The position numbers and the translations under genes were made by a program. DNA of 64,000 nucleotides from Actinomycetota bacterium. GTDB lineage: Bacteria > Actinomycetota > Acidimicrobiia > Acidimicrobiales > Ilumatobacteraceae. Where the stretch lies: the NCBI GenBank assembly GCA_016700055.1, contig CP064997.1, positions 1,922,001 to 1,986,000 on the forward strand, given 5' to 3'. Position 1 is the stretch's first letter. Every line of letters starts with the position of its first letter. Positions 25,713 to 34,100 of this stretch are shown piece by piece. The notes under the pieces were generated by a model. The model had not been told where the DNA came from. It was given only the letters and a program-made list of their open reading frames with translations, and did not search any database.

Positions 25713-25843
25713 GCTCGACGACGGCGGTTACGACAACAGCATTGCGTTGTTCGCTGCTTGGGCGCTGTCGCTGTCTGACAGGCAGGCTGCGGCGGGCTTG
25801 AACCTCGTTTCATTTATTGTTCTTGTTGCGTAATCTCGGACGT

Positions 25844-26242
25844 GTGACGAACGCTGTCGAGATCAGGCCCGGCTCGGTCCAGGCACGGGATTTGGAGGTG
25901 ATCGAACGCGCGCTGGCTCGCGACGGCGGCGAGGGCGCGCGATTGGTCGACTCCGAAGGTGGCACGGTCGAGATGCCCTCAGAGCTGATTGGCGTAATGA
26001 AGACGATCGTGGAGTACCTCCGGGCCGGGCATGGCGTCAGCGTCGCGTCGCTGCAGGCCGAGTTGACCACGGTCGAAGCAGCCGAGCTCCTCAGCGTGAG
26101 CCGCCCGCACCTGATCAAGCTTCTCGACGGTGGCGCGCTGCCGTTCCGGATGGTGGGAACACATCGGCGCCTGCGGCTCGTAGATGTGCTCGCCTACCGC
26201 GACCGCCAAGATGCTGTCTCTCGTGAAGCGCTCAAGAGCTGA
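25844..26242 (+). CDS. Antitoxin with excisionase-like HTH
   Basis: A protein of about 132 aa that pairs with the PIN toxin 46 bp downstream. The C-terminal half has an excisionase/MerR-type helix-turn-helix (LTTVEAAELLSVSRPHLIKL, PFRMVGTHRRLRLVDVLAYR); the N-terminal half (RPGSVQARDLEVIERALARD) probably binds the toxin. This architecture is common in actinobacterial PIN toxin-antitoxin pairs. I prefer the GTG at 25844 (VTNAVEIRPG). The AT-rich TTTATTGTTC to GTAATCT just upstream could be its promoter, with TAATCT seven bases before the GTG. Confidence 0.8.
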   Translation: MTNAVEIRPGSVQARDLEVIERALARDGGEGARLVDSEGGTVEMPSELIGVMKTIVEYLRAGHGVSVASLQAELTTVEAAELLSVSRPHLIKLLDGGALPFRMVGTHRRLRLVDVLAYRDRQDAVSREALKS

Positions 26243-26287
26243 CCCGCCAAGCCGAAGATCTCGGCCTCTACGACTGAACCTGCGGCG

Positions 26288-26853
26288 GTGTCTGGTCGAG
26301 TCGCGGTCATTGACGCGCGAACGTCTTGTACTCGATCGAGTTGACCGACCTGCTGCTCACCTTCGCATCGCATCGACTCGTCCGCGTGCACTGGTCACCG
26401 ACGATCCTCGATGAAGTCCGCCGCAACCTCGCCAAGCGTGCCGACCTCACCCCGGACGCGATCGCCTACCGCGTCGACCGGATGAACCGTTCCGTGCCGG
26501 GTGCGCTCGACGAGGCGCCCGAGAGTCTCATCGAGGCGATGCCGATCACCGAGCGCGACCGGCACGTCCTCGCGCTCGCAGTGCACGTCGAGGCTGACAG
26601 CATCGTCACGTTCAACTTGCGCGACTTTCCGGCCGTCGCGTGCGAACCGTACGGAATCGAAGCGATCGATCCTGACGCGTTCACGACCGCGATCGCCGAG
26701 ATCGACCCGGCGAGGGTCCAAATCGCGCTCTCCGACATCGCAGGACGGCGCACTCGTCCCGCCATGACTGTGCACCAACTTCTCGACAGGCTCAACAGTG
26801 CACTGCCCGCCTTCGCCAGCCGAGCACGAGGGGCAAGAACAGACACTCCCTGA
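26288..26853 (+). CDS. PIN-domain toxin, 2-bp insertion near the start
   Basis: A PIN-family ribonuclease toxin of about 188 aa. The frame from the GTG at 26288 reads VSGRVAVID, then an extra CG in GACGCGCGAACGTC shifts it. Without it the sequence is VAVIDANVLYSIELTDLLLT, which has the first catalytic Asp. The remaining acidic site residues lie in WSPTILDEVRRNL and ITERDRHVLALAVHVEADSI followed by VTFNLRDFP. As sequenced, translation from the ATG-like start at 26326 would lack the first Asp, so the toxin would be inactive unless the insertion is an error. Confidence 0.75.
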
Positions 26854-26930
26854 TCCTGCGCTCTGCGAGCGCAACGCGAAGACGACCACTCGTATTCGTT
26901 GGGCGACAGGCGGGTTGATGCTCCCCTGCG

Positions 26931-28049
26931 TCAGTAGTTGGACGAGTTGGCGCCGAAGGCGGCGAAGCCGGCCTCGTCGACGGGGACCATCTCCTCGATG
27001 ATCTGGATGAGTTGATCGAGCGGATAGAGATCGGTGGTGCTGACCCAGACAACCATGCCGGGCTGCTCGGTCCACCAGATGTCGAGTTGCTGGGGACCGT
27101 TGAGGCCCGTCTGGTCCGACTGGAACACGTAGCCATCGTGGCCGCGGATGGTGATCCGATCGGCCCCGATCGGGGGCTGCTTGGCATAGACCCCTTGAGC
27201 ATCCACTCCGGTCCATGTGTGCACCACAAGTTGCCGTGCGTCGTCGTCGGCTCCGCTGGGTGTCGCAACCCAGGCGCTCTCCGTGATCCGTTGTGTGTAG
27301 GGAACGTCCTCGCCGACCAGCACCGTCCAGCCGGCGGGCATCGGGTCCGCGATCAGGTCCACCGGTGGTCCACCGGCAGCCGTTGCCGGCACGGTCTGCA
27401 ACGACCCGGCGAACTCGACGAGCTGCTCGCGTGTGACCGCAGTACCGGCGCGGAGCTCGACCGTCACGCCATCGATCACCCAGCTGGCGGTGAGCAGCCC
27501 GCGCTCAGCACAGGTGTTGCCAGTCACGCCTCCCGCATCGAATGGGAGCATGTCCTGGCACGAGCCCGTTGCGAACCCGTCCGCTGCGTACTCGACGTGG
27601 ATCATCCGGGTCGGGTCAGACGGATCGTCAGCCGCTCCGAACACCCTTCGCTGGAAGGCTGACGGAGTTGTGCGGGTCGAAGTCACGCCGGGCTGGGGAA
27701 GCCTCAGCCCGGCAGACGACAGCGACTCGGAGATCAAGACGACCGGTGTCACCGCAGGGACCGCCGCCGGTGGCTCACCGCTACGCCCGTTGACGGCCGC
27801 GAGCGCGCCGACACCCAACACCGCAACGACTGCAGCTGCGGCCAGCACCAGGTGCCGGCGGTGGTCCGAACGGCGCGGCTCGGTCAGATAGATGGGCTCG
27901 ACTGTGGCCATGTCTGGAGCGACGTCGTCTAGCCGGTCGGCAATGCCCATCGTCTCGCCGCTCGCCGTCGCCCACAGTCGGCGACGTTCGTCATCGGTCA
28001 ACGGCTCGATCTCGGGTCGGTGGTCAGCGAGCATCTTGAGCTCATTCAT
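26931..28049 (-). CDS. Membrane-anchored anti-sigma-like protein
   Basis: A 372-aa single-pass protein starting at the ATG (28049) that overlaps the sigma-gene stop by eight bases. The cytoplasmic N-terminus contains EPLTDDERRRLWATASGE. A TM helix (HLVLAAAAVVAVLGVGALAA) follows, then an outer domain of about 270 residues. That domain has two repeats of similar layout (around GLLTASWVIDGVTVELRAGT and QLDIWWTEQPGMVVWVSTTD). Gene order and topology suggest an anti-sigma role for the adjacent ECF factor. It is unrelated in sequence to the pairs at 15 and 34 kb. Confidence 0.65.
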   Translation of the reverse strand: MNELKMLADHRPEIEPLTDDERRRLWATASGETMGIADRLDDVAPDMATVEPIYLTEPRRSDHRRHLVLAAAAVVAVLGVGALAAVNGRSGEPPAAVPAVTPVVLISESLSSAGLRLPQPGVTSTRTTPSAFQRRVFGAADDPSDPTRMIHVEYAADGFATGSCQDMLPFDAGGVTGNTCAERGLLTASWVIDGVTVELRAGTAVTREQLVEFAGSLQTVPATAAGGPPVDLIADPMPAGWTVLVGEDVPYTQRITESAWVATPSGADDDARQLVVHTWTGVDAQGVYAKQPPIGADRITIRGHDGYVFQSDQTGLNGPQQLDIWWTEQPGMVVWVSTTDLYPLDQLIQIIEEMVPVDEAGFAAFGANSSNY

Positions 28050-28626
28050 CGTCGAAGACCCTTTCGTTCGTATCGCTCGGGGTTGGTTGCCGAATCGCGG
28101 TGCGCAACGTGCCTCGGATCCGGTGCAGGCGTGAGCGGACAGTCCCGAGCGGGATGCCGAGCGCGCGGGCGGTGTCCCGGTACGAGCAGCCCTCCCAAAC
28201 GATGAGCACGAGGAGGTCTCGATCCTCGACATCGAGCTCTGCCATCGCTGCCAGCAGGCGGCCGACGTCGGCATTGGCATCGATCTGATCGTCGACCCGG
28301 AGCAGCGGGTCGCCGGGGGGCACTCGGGTTGCGCCGTAGCGGCTCATCGCCGCCAGCCGGCGTGTTTCGGTCCGCCAGTGCCGGCGTAACAGGTTGGTGG
28401 CGATGCCGAACAGCCATGCACGCTGCGAGCCGCGCGCCGCTTCGTAGTGGTCGAGGTCCTCGAACGCGATTCGGAATGCCTCGGCGACCACGTCGGCTGC
28501 CAGGTCGCGACCGATGCGCCTGGCGACGTAGGCGTGCAGCGCGTCGACGTGCGAGGCGTACAAGTTGGCCGCTCGCGTGTCGGTCGACACGCCGCGGTCG
28601 CGCGCAGCCGTCGACGGGTCGTTCAT
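28042..28626 (-). CDS. ECF-type RNA polymerase sigma factor
   Basis: An intact ECF sigma factor of about 194 aa. Region 2 is around LYASHVDALHAYVARRIG and DVVAEAFRIAFEDLDHYEA, and GSQRAWLFGIATNLLRRHWR follows. Region 4 is DVEDRDLLVLIVWEGCSYRD plus TARALGIPLGTVRSRLHRIR. I use the ATG of MNDPSTAARD. It forms an operon with the overlapping anti-sigma-like gene and is divergent from lipoprotein copy 4, with a 128-bp gap. Nothing shows that it, and not the 34 kb factor, reads the promoter in that gap. Confidence 0.9.
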   Translation of the reverse strand: MNDPSTAARDRGVSTDTRAANLYASHVDALHAYVARRIGRDLAADVVAEAFRIAFEDLDHYEAARGSQRAWLFGIATNLLRRHWRTETRRLAAMSRYGATRVPPGDPLLRVDDQIDANADVGRLLAAMAELDVEDRDLLVLIVWEGCSYRDTARALGIPLGTVRSRLHRIRGTLRTAIRQPTPSDTNERVFDDE

Positions 28627-28721
28627 GACCAATACTTGCCCGCAGCAATCGTCGAGTTCACGAGACGACTGGCGACGCGCTCAGTGACCACTCGCCAGGG
28701 CCCACCAACAAGTGCGAACGA

Positions 28722-28746
28722 GGAACAGACTGGGTCGAGCCGACAC
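28722..28746 (+). promoter_or_regulatory. ECF-type promoter (GGAACA-N13-CGACAC)
   Basis: GGAACA at 28722-28727 and CGACAC at 28741-28746. It is the only plus-strand example of the motif and points at the plus-strand lipoprotein/I36 pair. The candidate GTG start is eight bases further on. Confidence 0.75.
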
Positions 28747-28754
28747 TTACTAGT

Positions 28755-29699
28755 GTGACGCAGGCAAGGGGCCGGCATTTCGGGGAGCGAGCGAGAGACT
28801 CATCCCAACGGAGGCGCAGGTCTTCTGGCGCATTGCACCTGGTCGCAGTCACTCTTGCCATGCTGGTGGTCGTATCCTGCGGTGGCGACGGTGAGTCTGA
28901 CCTCGATACCAGTGGGGAGCATCGGGCCGAGGTGGAAGCGGATTTCCGCCCCGACATCAACACCTCGATCGTCGATTCCGTGCTCTACGGTCAGTCGTCA
29001 GGTGCCTTCGAACTGGAGCTTGCTGGCTACAACCTGATGTCGTACTGCGTGCAAACGGCCGGCTTTGACTGGCCAGCGGTCAAGCCAACTGAGGCGCTGA
29101 TCCTCGCCGATGTGAAGCCGATCGTGCGACTGTTGTCCGTCGAGGGTGCTCGCAGCAAAGGGTACGGATTCGCCGATCTCACTCCAGCGGTTCAAATGGG
29201 CGATCCGGTAGGCGATTACAGGTCGTCTCTCGCTCCCGCGCAGATCCAAGCCTTCGACACGCTCGTGTCGACGTGTTCCGAAGACACGCGTGGGGCGTTG
29301 TTCGCGGACACGAGGCAGTACGAGGATCTTCGTCAACAGCTCGAGCAGAAGCGCCTTGACTTCTACACTGCCTTCGAATCACTCGATTCTATCGAGGCAC
29401 TGACCAGAGACTGGTCAGATTGCATGAAGTCAGCCGGTTATCAGGTGGACACCCTCAGCGATGCAGTCAACCTGGCCTCATCAACCGAGGGTCCCGGAAT
29501 CCAGGGTATCTCAGTAACGCCAACCCGGGAGTTTGCCATCGCTCTCGCTGATGCCGACTGTCGAGTCAAGACGGATTACGAGGCGATCTACATCGACGAG
29601 TTCCGAAACGCTGAATCATCATTCGTCTACGAGAACGAGGGGCTGATCGTAAGCCTGATTCAACTTCGATACGGAAGATCAGAGGGAGATGCATCATGA
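28755..29699 (+). CDS. Lipoprotein of the five-copy paralogous family (copy 4)
   Basis: A 314-aa predicted lipoprotein. The GTG at 28755 gives a long basic N-terminus before the signal helix (LHLVAVTLAMLVVVSC, lipobox VVVS-C); a TTG at LHLVAV is the alternative. Family motifs are SYCVQTAGFDWPAV, RDWSDCMKSAGYQVD and ALADADCRVKTDYEAIYIDE. Its GTG lies eight bases after the -10-like element, so a leaderless start is possible. Its stop overlaps the start of the I36-like gene (ATGA). Here the order is lipoprotein first, the reverse of copies 1 and 2. Function unknown. Confidence 0.75.
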   Translation: MTQARGRHFGERARDSSQRRRRSSGALHLVAVTLAMLVVVSCGGDGESDLDTSGEHRAEVEADFRPDINTSIVDSVLYGQSSGAFELELAGYNLMSYCVQTAGFDWPAVKPTEALILADVKPIVRLLSVEGARSKGYGFADLTPAVQMGDPVGDYRSSLAPAQIQAFDTLVSTCSEDTRGALFADTRQYEDLRQQLEQKRLDFYTAFESLDSIEALTRDWSDCMKSAGYQVDTLSDAVNLASSTEGPGIQGISVTPTREFAIALADADCRVKTDYEAIYIDEFRNAESSFVYENEGLIVSLIQLRYGRSEGDAS

Positions 29700-30064
29700 G
29701 AATTCATGTCCGGCTCTTTGCGTTGGCAGCGTTCGGCGCGACGGTTTCAGTAGTTGTCAGCACTGGCGCCCTATCGGCTGCTCCGCCTTCTTGCGCCGGC
29801 GGCTTCATCTGCGTCTACGACGGGACGAGTTACGGAGCGCCGCAGTACAGCGCTGCCGCTGCAGCGTTCTCACTCGGCAGCATGAACGATAAGGCGTCCT
29901 CGCTTGGCAACAGTCGATCGGTCAACCGAGCCCGCTACTACCGGGATGCCAACTACCTGGGCTGGGACGTGTGTGTCTCAGCGAACGACGCCAATCCATC
30001 CTTGGCATCCGATCGCAACAATCGGATCTCTTCGATGGCTATCCAGACGTCGCAATTCTGCTGA
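29696..30064 (+). CDS. Secreted peptidase-inhibitor I36/crystallin-like protein
   Basis: A 122-aa secreted protein with a signal peptide (FALAAFGATVSVVVSTGALS, AAP cleavage). The mature part shows the I36 pattern: SCAGGFICVYDGTSYGAPQY, MNDKASSLGNSRSVNRARYY, then RDANYLGWDVCVSAND and SDRNNRISSMAIQ, ending in Cys. Two crystallin-like halves with N-[DN]-[KR]-[AI]-S-S repeats are visible. Characterised I36 members inhibit metalloproteases of the thermolysin type; activity here is unproven. The start overlaps the lipoprotein stop, which implies coupled translation. Confidence 0.7.
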   Translation: MRIHVRLFALAAFGATVSVVVSTGALSAAPPSCAGGFICVYDGTSYGAPQYSAAAAAFSLGSMNDKASSLGNSRSVNRARYYRDANYLGWDVCVSANDANPSLASDRNNRISSMAIQTSQFC

Positions 30065-30395
30065 ATGGCCGTTTGCGTGGCGGCCACACGGAACCCGGCA
30101 CGCGACGACAGTGGAAGGTATTGCACAGCACTCACGTGTCGGTGAACGAATGAGGTCGAGCACACCACCTAGGAACGCCAGTGCGCCTGTCAGCATCGCG
30201 ACTAGGCATCGTCTGTCTGAAGTGCGCACCGTTTGTGTAACGCTTCGAGCGGACCTCGGAAAGGCTCAGTCCGGATACTGGTCTGAACGACCCTTACGGG
30301 CTCCTTCCGCGGAGGGCCTCGCCGAGTGTGGCTTGTCGTGTCGAAGACCTGGCCCCGAGTACGTCGCCGACGGCTTCCAAGCCCCCTTGACTTCG
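30065..30395. other. Intergenic stretch without a recognised gene
   Basis: It lies between the I36-like gene (plus) and the end of the FtsX gene (minus). The open frames are short and without recognisable similarity, and no clear terminator is seen. The TCACGTGTCGG near 30130 resembles half a promoter motif but has no -35-like partner at the right spacing. Confidence 0.4.
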
Positions 30396-31613
30396 TCAGT
30401 TGCGGAGGGTTTCGGCTGGTGGGGTACGGGCGGCTTTGAGGGCGGGTGGGAGCCCAGCGAGGGTGCCGGTGAGGATTCCGATGAGTGGTGCGGCGATGAG
30501 GGTGGCGGGTTGGATTGTCGGTGTCCAGGTGCGGGTCAGAGCGACGATGGTGACGGCAACGATGCCGAGGACGGCGCCGACGGTGCCGGCGATGATGCCG
30601 GTGAGGGCGGCTTCGAGGGTGATCTGGGTCGTGATGTGGGTGCGTCGTGCGCCGAGTGCGCGGCGGAGGCCGATTTCGGGGCGTCGTTCGATGATGTTGA
30701 GGAGCGTGGCGTTGGTGATGGCGACGGCGCCGATTAGCAGGGCGAGGCCGGAGAGCGCGTAGAAGAGGGTCTCGACGTCGCTTTCGACTTGGTTGCGGAG
30801 GGTGTTCGGGTCGGGCGGGACGAGTGCTTGCAGGCGTTCGGGTTGTTGGGGGCGCAGGGCGAGGGGGGCTTGACGTCCGATTAGTTGGGCGGCGCCGGGG
30901 GCGGTGTCGATGATGACGGTTCGTTCGGTGTTTCGGGTGTCGAACTGGGTGTCGGCGGTGGTGGTGGGGATGATGACGGCAAGGAGAAGGTCGGGGTTGC
31001 GGCGGACGTCGTCGAGGATGCCGATGACGGTGTAGGGGGTGTCGGTGAGGAAGATCACGGGTTGGTGGTCGACGCGGGTGATGCCGAGTTGGTCGGCGGC
31101 GACGCGGCCGAGCAGGGCGACGTGTTCGCGTCGTTGCTGGTGCCAGTGGTCGTAGACGCGGCCGGTGGTGAGTGACGGGAGGGAGGCCTCGATGGCGCCG
31201 GGTGTGGCGGCGATGACGGGAATCGGGGTGGTGGTGCCGATCGGGCGCGTGGCGGAGTTGCGGGCCTGGATGCTGCCGTCGTCGGAGATGGCGTAGGTGA
31301 GTCCGGCATGGTTGACGCCGTTCAGGTTCTCGAGGCGTTCGTCGACGTTGTCGGGGAACGGGTTGGTGCCGTCGGGGGCGGCGTCTTGGACGCGGACCTC
31401 GGTGGCACGAAGGGCGTCGAAGCGAGAGGACACTTGAGTTCGTGCGGTCTCGGCGAGGCCGGTGGTGGTGACGAACGCGCCGACCCCGAGGATGGTGCCG
31501 AGCGCGGTGAGCAGTGTGCGGATCGGCCGTTGGGCGATCACCGAGACCGCTTCGGCGATCGCATCGCGGAGCCGGAGCGTCGAACGGTGGGTGCGCTCAG
31601 TGTGTCGGCGCAC
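30396..31613 (-). CDS. FtsX/MacB-type ABC transporter permease
   Basis: A permease of about 405 aa with four membrane helices. The N-terminal helix is RPIRTLLTALGTILGVGAFV. A large periplasmic MacB-like core follows (AETARTQVSSRFDALRATEV, PVIAATPGAIEASLPSLTTG). The FtsX domain has LFYALSGLALLIGAVAITNA, the conserved ERRPEIGLRRALGARRTHI cytoplasmic segment, and two final helices. The GTG at 31613 starts inside the end of the ATPase gene (17-bp overlap). It is the last gene of the sigma/anti-sigma/export operon, which supports efflux or envelope stress as its role. Confidence 0.85.
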   Translation of the reverse strand: MRRHTERTHRSTLRLRDAIAEAVSVIAQRPIRTLLTALGTILGVGAFVTTTGLAETARTQVSSRFDALRATEVRVQDAAPDGTNPFPDNVDERLENLNGVNHAGLTYAISDDGSIQARNSATRPIGTTTPIPVIAATPGAIEASLPSLTTGRVYDHWHQQRREHVALLGRVAADQLGITRVDHQPVIFLTDTPYTVIGILDDVRRNPDLLLAVIIPTTTADTQFDTRNTERTVIIDTAPGAAQLIGRQAPLALRPQQPERLQALVPPDPNTLRNQVESDVETLFYALSGLALLIGAVAITNATLLNIIERRPEIGLRRALGARRTHITTQITLEAALTGIIAGTVGAVLGIVAVTIVALTRTWTPTIQPATLIAAPLIGILTGTLAGLPPALKAARTPPAETLRN

Positions 31614-32334
31614 GGAAGTCTTCTCGTTCGTTGACAACGCCGTCGGAGATCGTGAGTTGTCGTTGGGCGCCTGCGGCAATGGCGGGGTCGTGGGTGATGA
31701 CCACGATCGCCATTCCTGCGTCGTGGAGGGCGTCGAGGAGCTCGAGGATCTGGCCCGTGGTGGTGGTGTCGAGGTTGCCGGTGGGTTCGTCGCACAGGAC
31801 GAGAGCCGGGTGGCGTACGAGGGTGCGGGCGATCGCGACGCGTTGCTTCTCGCCGCCCGACAGTGTGGCGCACAGTGCGTCGCGGCGGTGGGTGAGGCCG
31901 ACGTGTTCGATGACGTCGATGGCTCGGGTACGTCGTTGCCGTTTGGGTATGCCTTGGTAGAGCAGGCCCAGTTCGACGTTGTCGAGCACGCTGCGGTAGG
32001 AGACGAGGTGGAACGCCTGGAACACGAACCCGATGCGGTGGGCGCGGACGTCTGAGCGTTCACGGTCGTCGAGCTCGGCGACGTCGGTGCCGTCGAGGAA
32101 GTACCGGCCGCCGGTGGGGGTGTCGAGGAGTCCGAGGAGCGACAGCAGGGTCGTCTTGCCGGAGCCGGATGCGCCGGTGATCGCGGTGTAGTCGCCTCTG
32201 CGGATGGTGAAGCTGCACGGATGGAGCGCGGTGACCGGCGGCGGACCGGGAAAGGTCTTGGTGAGCCCGTCGACGACCACGACCGCGTCACCGCCACCGG
32301 TCGCTTCGACACCGGGCGTCGCCGTGATGGTCAT
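31597..32334 (-). CDS. MacB/LolD-type ABC transporter ATPase
   Basis: A 245-aa ATPase that energises the FtsX-type permease. Walker A is GASGSGKTT at about residues 54-62, the Q-loop is in IGFVFQAFHLVSYRSVLDNV, the signature is TLSGGEKQRVAIAR, Walker B is ALVLCDEPTGNLD, and the H-switch is in VVITHDPAIA. The ATG overlaps the HlyD stop (ATGA). The LDTPTGGRYFLDG and LVSYRSVLDN segments are typical of the MacB/LolD group. It is complete. Confidence 0.92.
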   Translation of the reverse strand: MTITATPGVEATGGGDAVVVVDGLTKTFPGPPPVTALHPCSFTIRRGDYTAITGASGSGKTTLLSLLGLLDTPTGGRYFLDGTDVAELDDRERSDVRAHRIGFVFQAFHLVSYRSVLDNVELGLLYQGIPKRQRRTRAIDVIEHVGLTHRRDALCATLSGGEKQRVAIARTLVRHPALVLCDEPTGNLDTTTTGQILELLDALHDAGMAIVVITHDPAIAAGAQRQLTISDGVVNEREDFRAPTH

Positions 32335-34097
32335 CGTCCGACGACGACCCGATCACCAGTTGCCAGCGTGGCGGGGTCGACGGGTTCGACGGCGACGAAC
32401 CCGTCGGCGGTCAAACCGACGGTGACGGGCACCAAGACCGGGGCGTCACTGCCATCGGGGAGGACCGACACCGAGGTGGTGCCATCAGCCGAGGAGGAGA
32501 TCGCGGTGACGGGGACGACGAGGGTAGGTGTGTCGGTCGAGGCTGCGCTGATGGTGACGCGCAGGTTGGCGCCGGCGAGCTCCGCGGGCAGCGGCCGGTC
32601 GGGGGCGATCTCGGCCCGGTAGCCGGTTTGGCCGTCCGGTCCGGTTGTGGGGTTCTCATCGATCGTCGACAGCGTGGCGGGGTAGGAGGTGTTGGTCTGT
32701 TCGTCCAGCATCTCGATGGTCATGCCGCTGCGGACGAGCGGCTGTTCGTCGGGCCGCAGTGTCATCGTGACGATGAGTTCGCCTGCGGACAGCTCGACGA
32801 GCTGCCCTGTCGACGCGGCGCCGGTTGACGGGTCGGCGCTGGCCGTACCGACTGGACCGAGTGCGGTGACCGCACTCCGGACGCGGGCGGGCAGCGACGG
32901 CACGAACACGACTTCGCCCTGCGCGACGGTCGCCCCGGTGAACGCCCGCAGCGCATCGCGGGCGGCGACGGCGGTGTCGCGGGCCTGCATCGCTTGACCG
33001 AGCGCGATGTACTCCGCGGTCACATCCGGATCTCGAGCTTCGACGAGCCGTGCTTCTGCGAGGCGCACCGAATCGGCGGCAGCGGCCACCGCAGAGTCTC
33101 CCGAGCGTGTCGCTTGAACCACTGCCGATCGCTTGCGGCCGACGTCTGCTTCGGCCGCGGCGATGTCGCTCGCGGTCGCGGTCGGGTCGGTGCGCAGCCG
33201 GTCGAGCTCGCCTTGCGCGAACGCCAGATCGGACTCGGCCTGAGCGACTGCTGTGCCAGCTGCGACGACAGCGTCGTTGTATGCCCGTTGTGCAGCGCCA
33301 AGCTCGAGCTCCGCTGCTAGCAGCTGCGAACCTTGCGCGCCGCCTTGTGCGGCCTGGAACGTGGCCTCGGCCGCATCGACGACTGCCTCGGCATCGGCAA
33401 CGGCCTGTTCGGCTGCAGCGATGTCGATCGCCTCGGTCGCCGAGGAGGGGACCGGCTCGTATCCGGCATTGGTATAGAACGCGGCGACACACATCTTCGT
33501 CGCCTCACCGTAGAAACCATCCGGATCACTGCTGGCACAACCGAGACGTCCGAGAGCCGCCTGGAGCTGGGCGACATCGGCACCGGTCATGCCCGGCCGT
33601 AGCGAGCGATAGACCGGCACCTCACCGGTCAACACGAGCACCGGACGGCCCGACACCTCGATCACGCGTTGTCCCTCGGTCACCTCGTCGCCGACGGCGA
33701 CGCCGATCCCGGTCACAACCGGATCGCCGTCCACCGACGACGGCACACCGACCGTCACTGAAACCTGCGGCACCACGTCGCCGCGGGTGATGACCGTCTG
33801 TGTCAGCACCCGTCGCTCCACCGTCGCGGTCACCCATGACGGTTCCGGCGGTGCAGCGTTCGACGCCGCTTGCTCCGGGGACTGCACCTGACGGGCGAGT
33901 ACCCACCCGACACCGACCGCCATCACCAACCCCACAGCCCCCGCCACCCACCACCATCGCCGTCGCCGGAGACGCCGATGAGGCACGTCACCGTCGGGAA
34001 CCGCTACCGCAAGCACGCGACCGGTCGACCGCGCCGTGACGGTCCGTCCAACGGCGACGGCGCGCGAGCCCGAGGCGGGGTCAGGTGACGTAGACAC
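32331..34097 (-). CDS. HlyD/MacA-like adaptor with peptidoglycan-binding domain
   Basis: A 588-aa periplasmic adaptor of the export system. It has a basic N-terminus (HRRLRRRRWWW), one TM helix (VAGAVGLVMAVGVGWVLARQ) and a barrel segment (TATVERRVLTQTVITRGDVV). A PG_binding_1 domain (SLRPGMTGADVAQLQAALGR, DGFYGEATK) follows, then a long Ala-rich coiled-coil hairpin (about 220-340) and the returning barrel (LIVTMTLRPDEQPLVRSGMT). Actinobacterial MacA-like proteins have this composition. The GTG at 34097 lies four bases after the anti-sigma stop, so it belongs to that operon. Confidence 0.85.
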   Translation of the reverse strand: MSTSPDPASGSRAVAVGRTVTARSTGRVLAVAVPDGDVPHRRLRRRRWWWVAGAVGLVMAVGVGWVLARQVQSPEQAASNAAPPEPSWVTATVERRVLTQTVITRGDVVPQVSVTVGVPSSVDGDPVVTGIGVAVGDEVTEGQRVIEVSGRPVLVLTGEVPVYRSLRPGMTGADVAQLQAALGRLGCASSDPDGFYGEATKMCVAAFYTNAGYEPVPSSATEAIDIAAAEQAVADAEAVVDAAEATFQAAQGGAQGSQLLAAELELGAAQRAYNDAVVAAGTAVAQAESDLAFAQGELDRLRTDPTATASDIAAAEADVGRKRSAVVQATRSGDSAVAAAADSVRLAEARLVEARDPDVTAEYIALGQAMQARDTAVAARDALRAFTGATVAQGEVVFVPSLPARVRSAVTALGPVGTASADPSTGAASTGQLVELSAGELIVTMTLRPDEQPLVRSGMTIEMLDEQTNTSYPATLSTIDENPTTGPDGQTGYRAEIAPDRPLPAELAGANLRVTISAASTDTPTLVVPVTAISSSADGTTSVSVLPDGSDAPVLVPVTVGLTADGFVAVEPVDPATLATGDRVVVGR

Positions 34098-34100
34098 AGC

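Noticed and set aside
30120..30160. TCACGTGTCGG near 30130 as a promoter -10 on the minus strand
   Set aside because: No GGAACA-like element lies at the required distance, and no gene starts behind it on that strand.
30396..32312. A single 638-residue minus-strand reading frame covering permease and most of the ATPase gene
   Set aside because: Its first third is an out-of-frame reading of the ATPase gene, rich in Ser, Thr and Pro. The ATPase motifs are in another frame, so there are two overlapping genes and no fusion.
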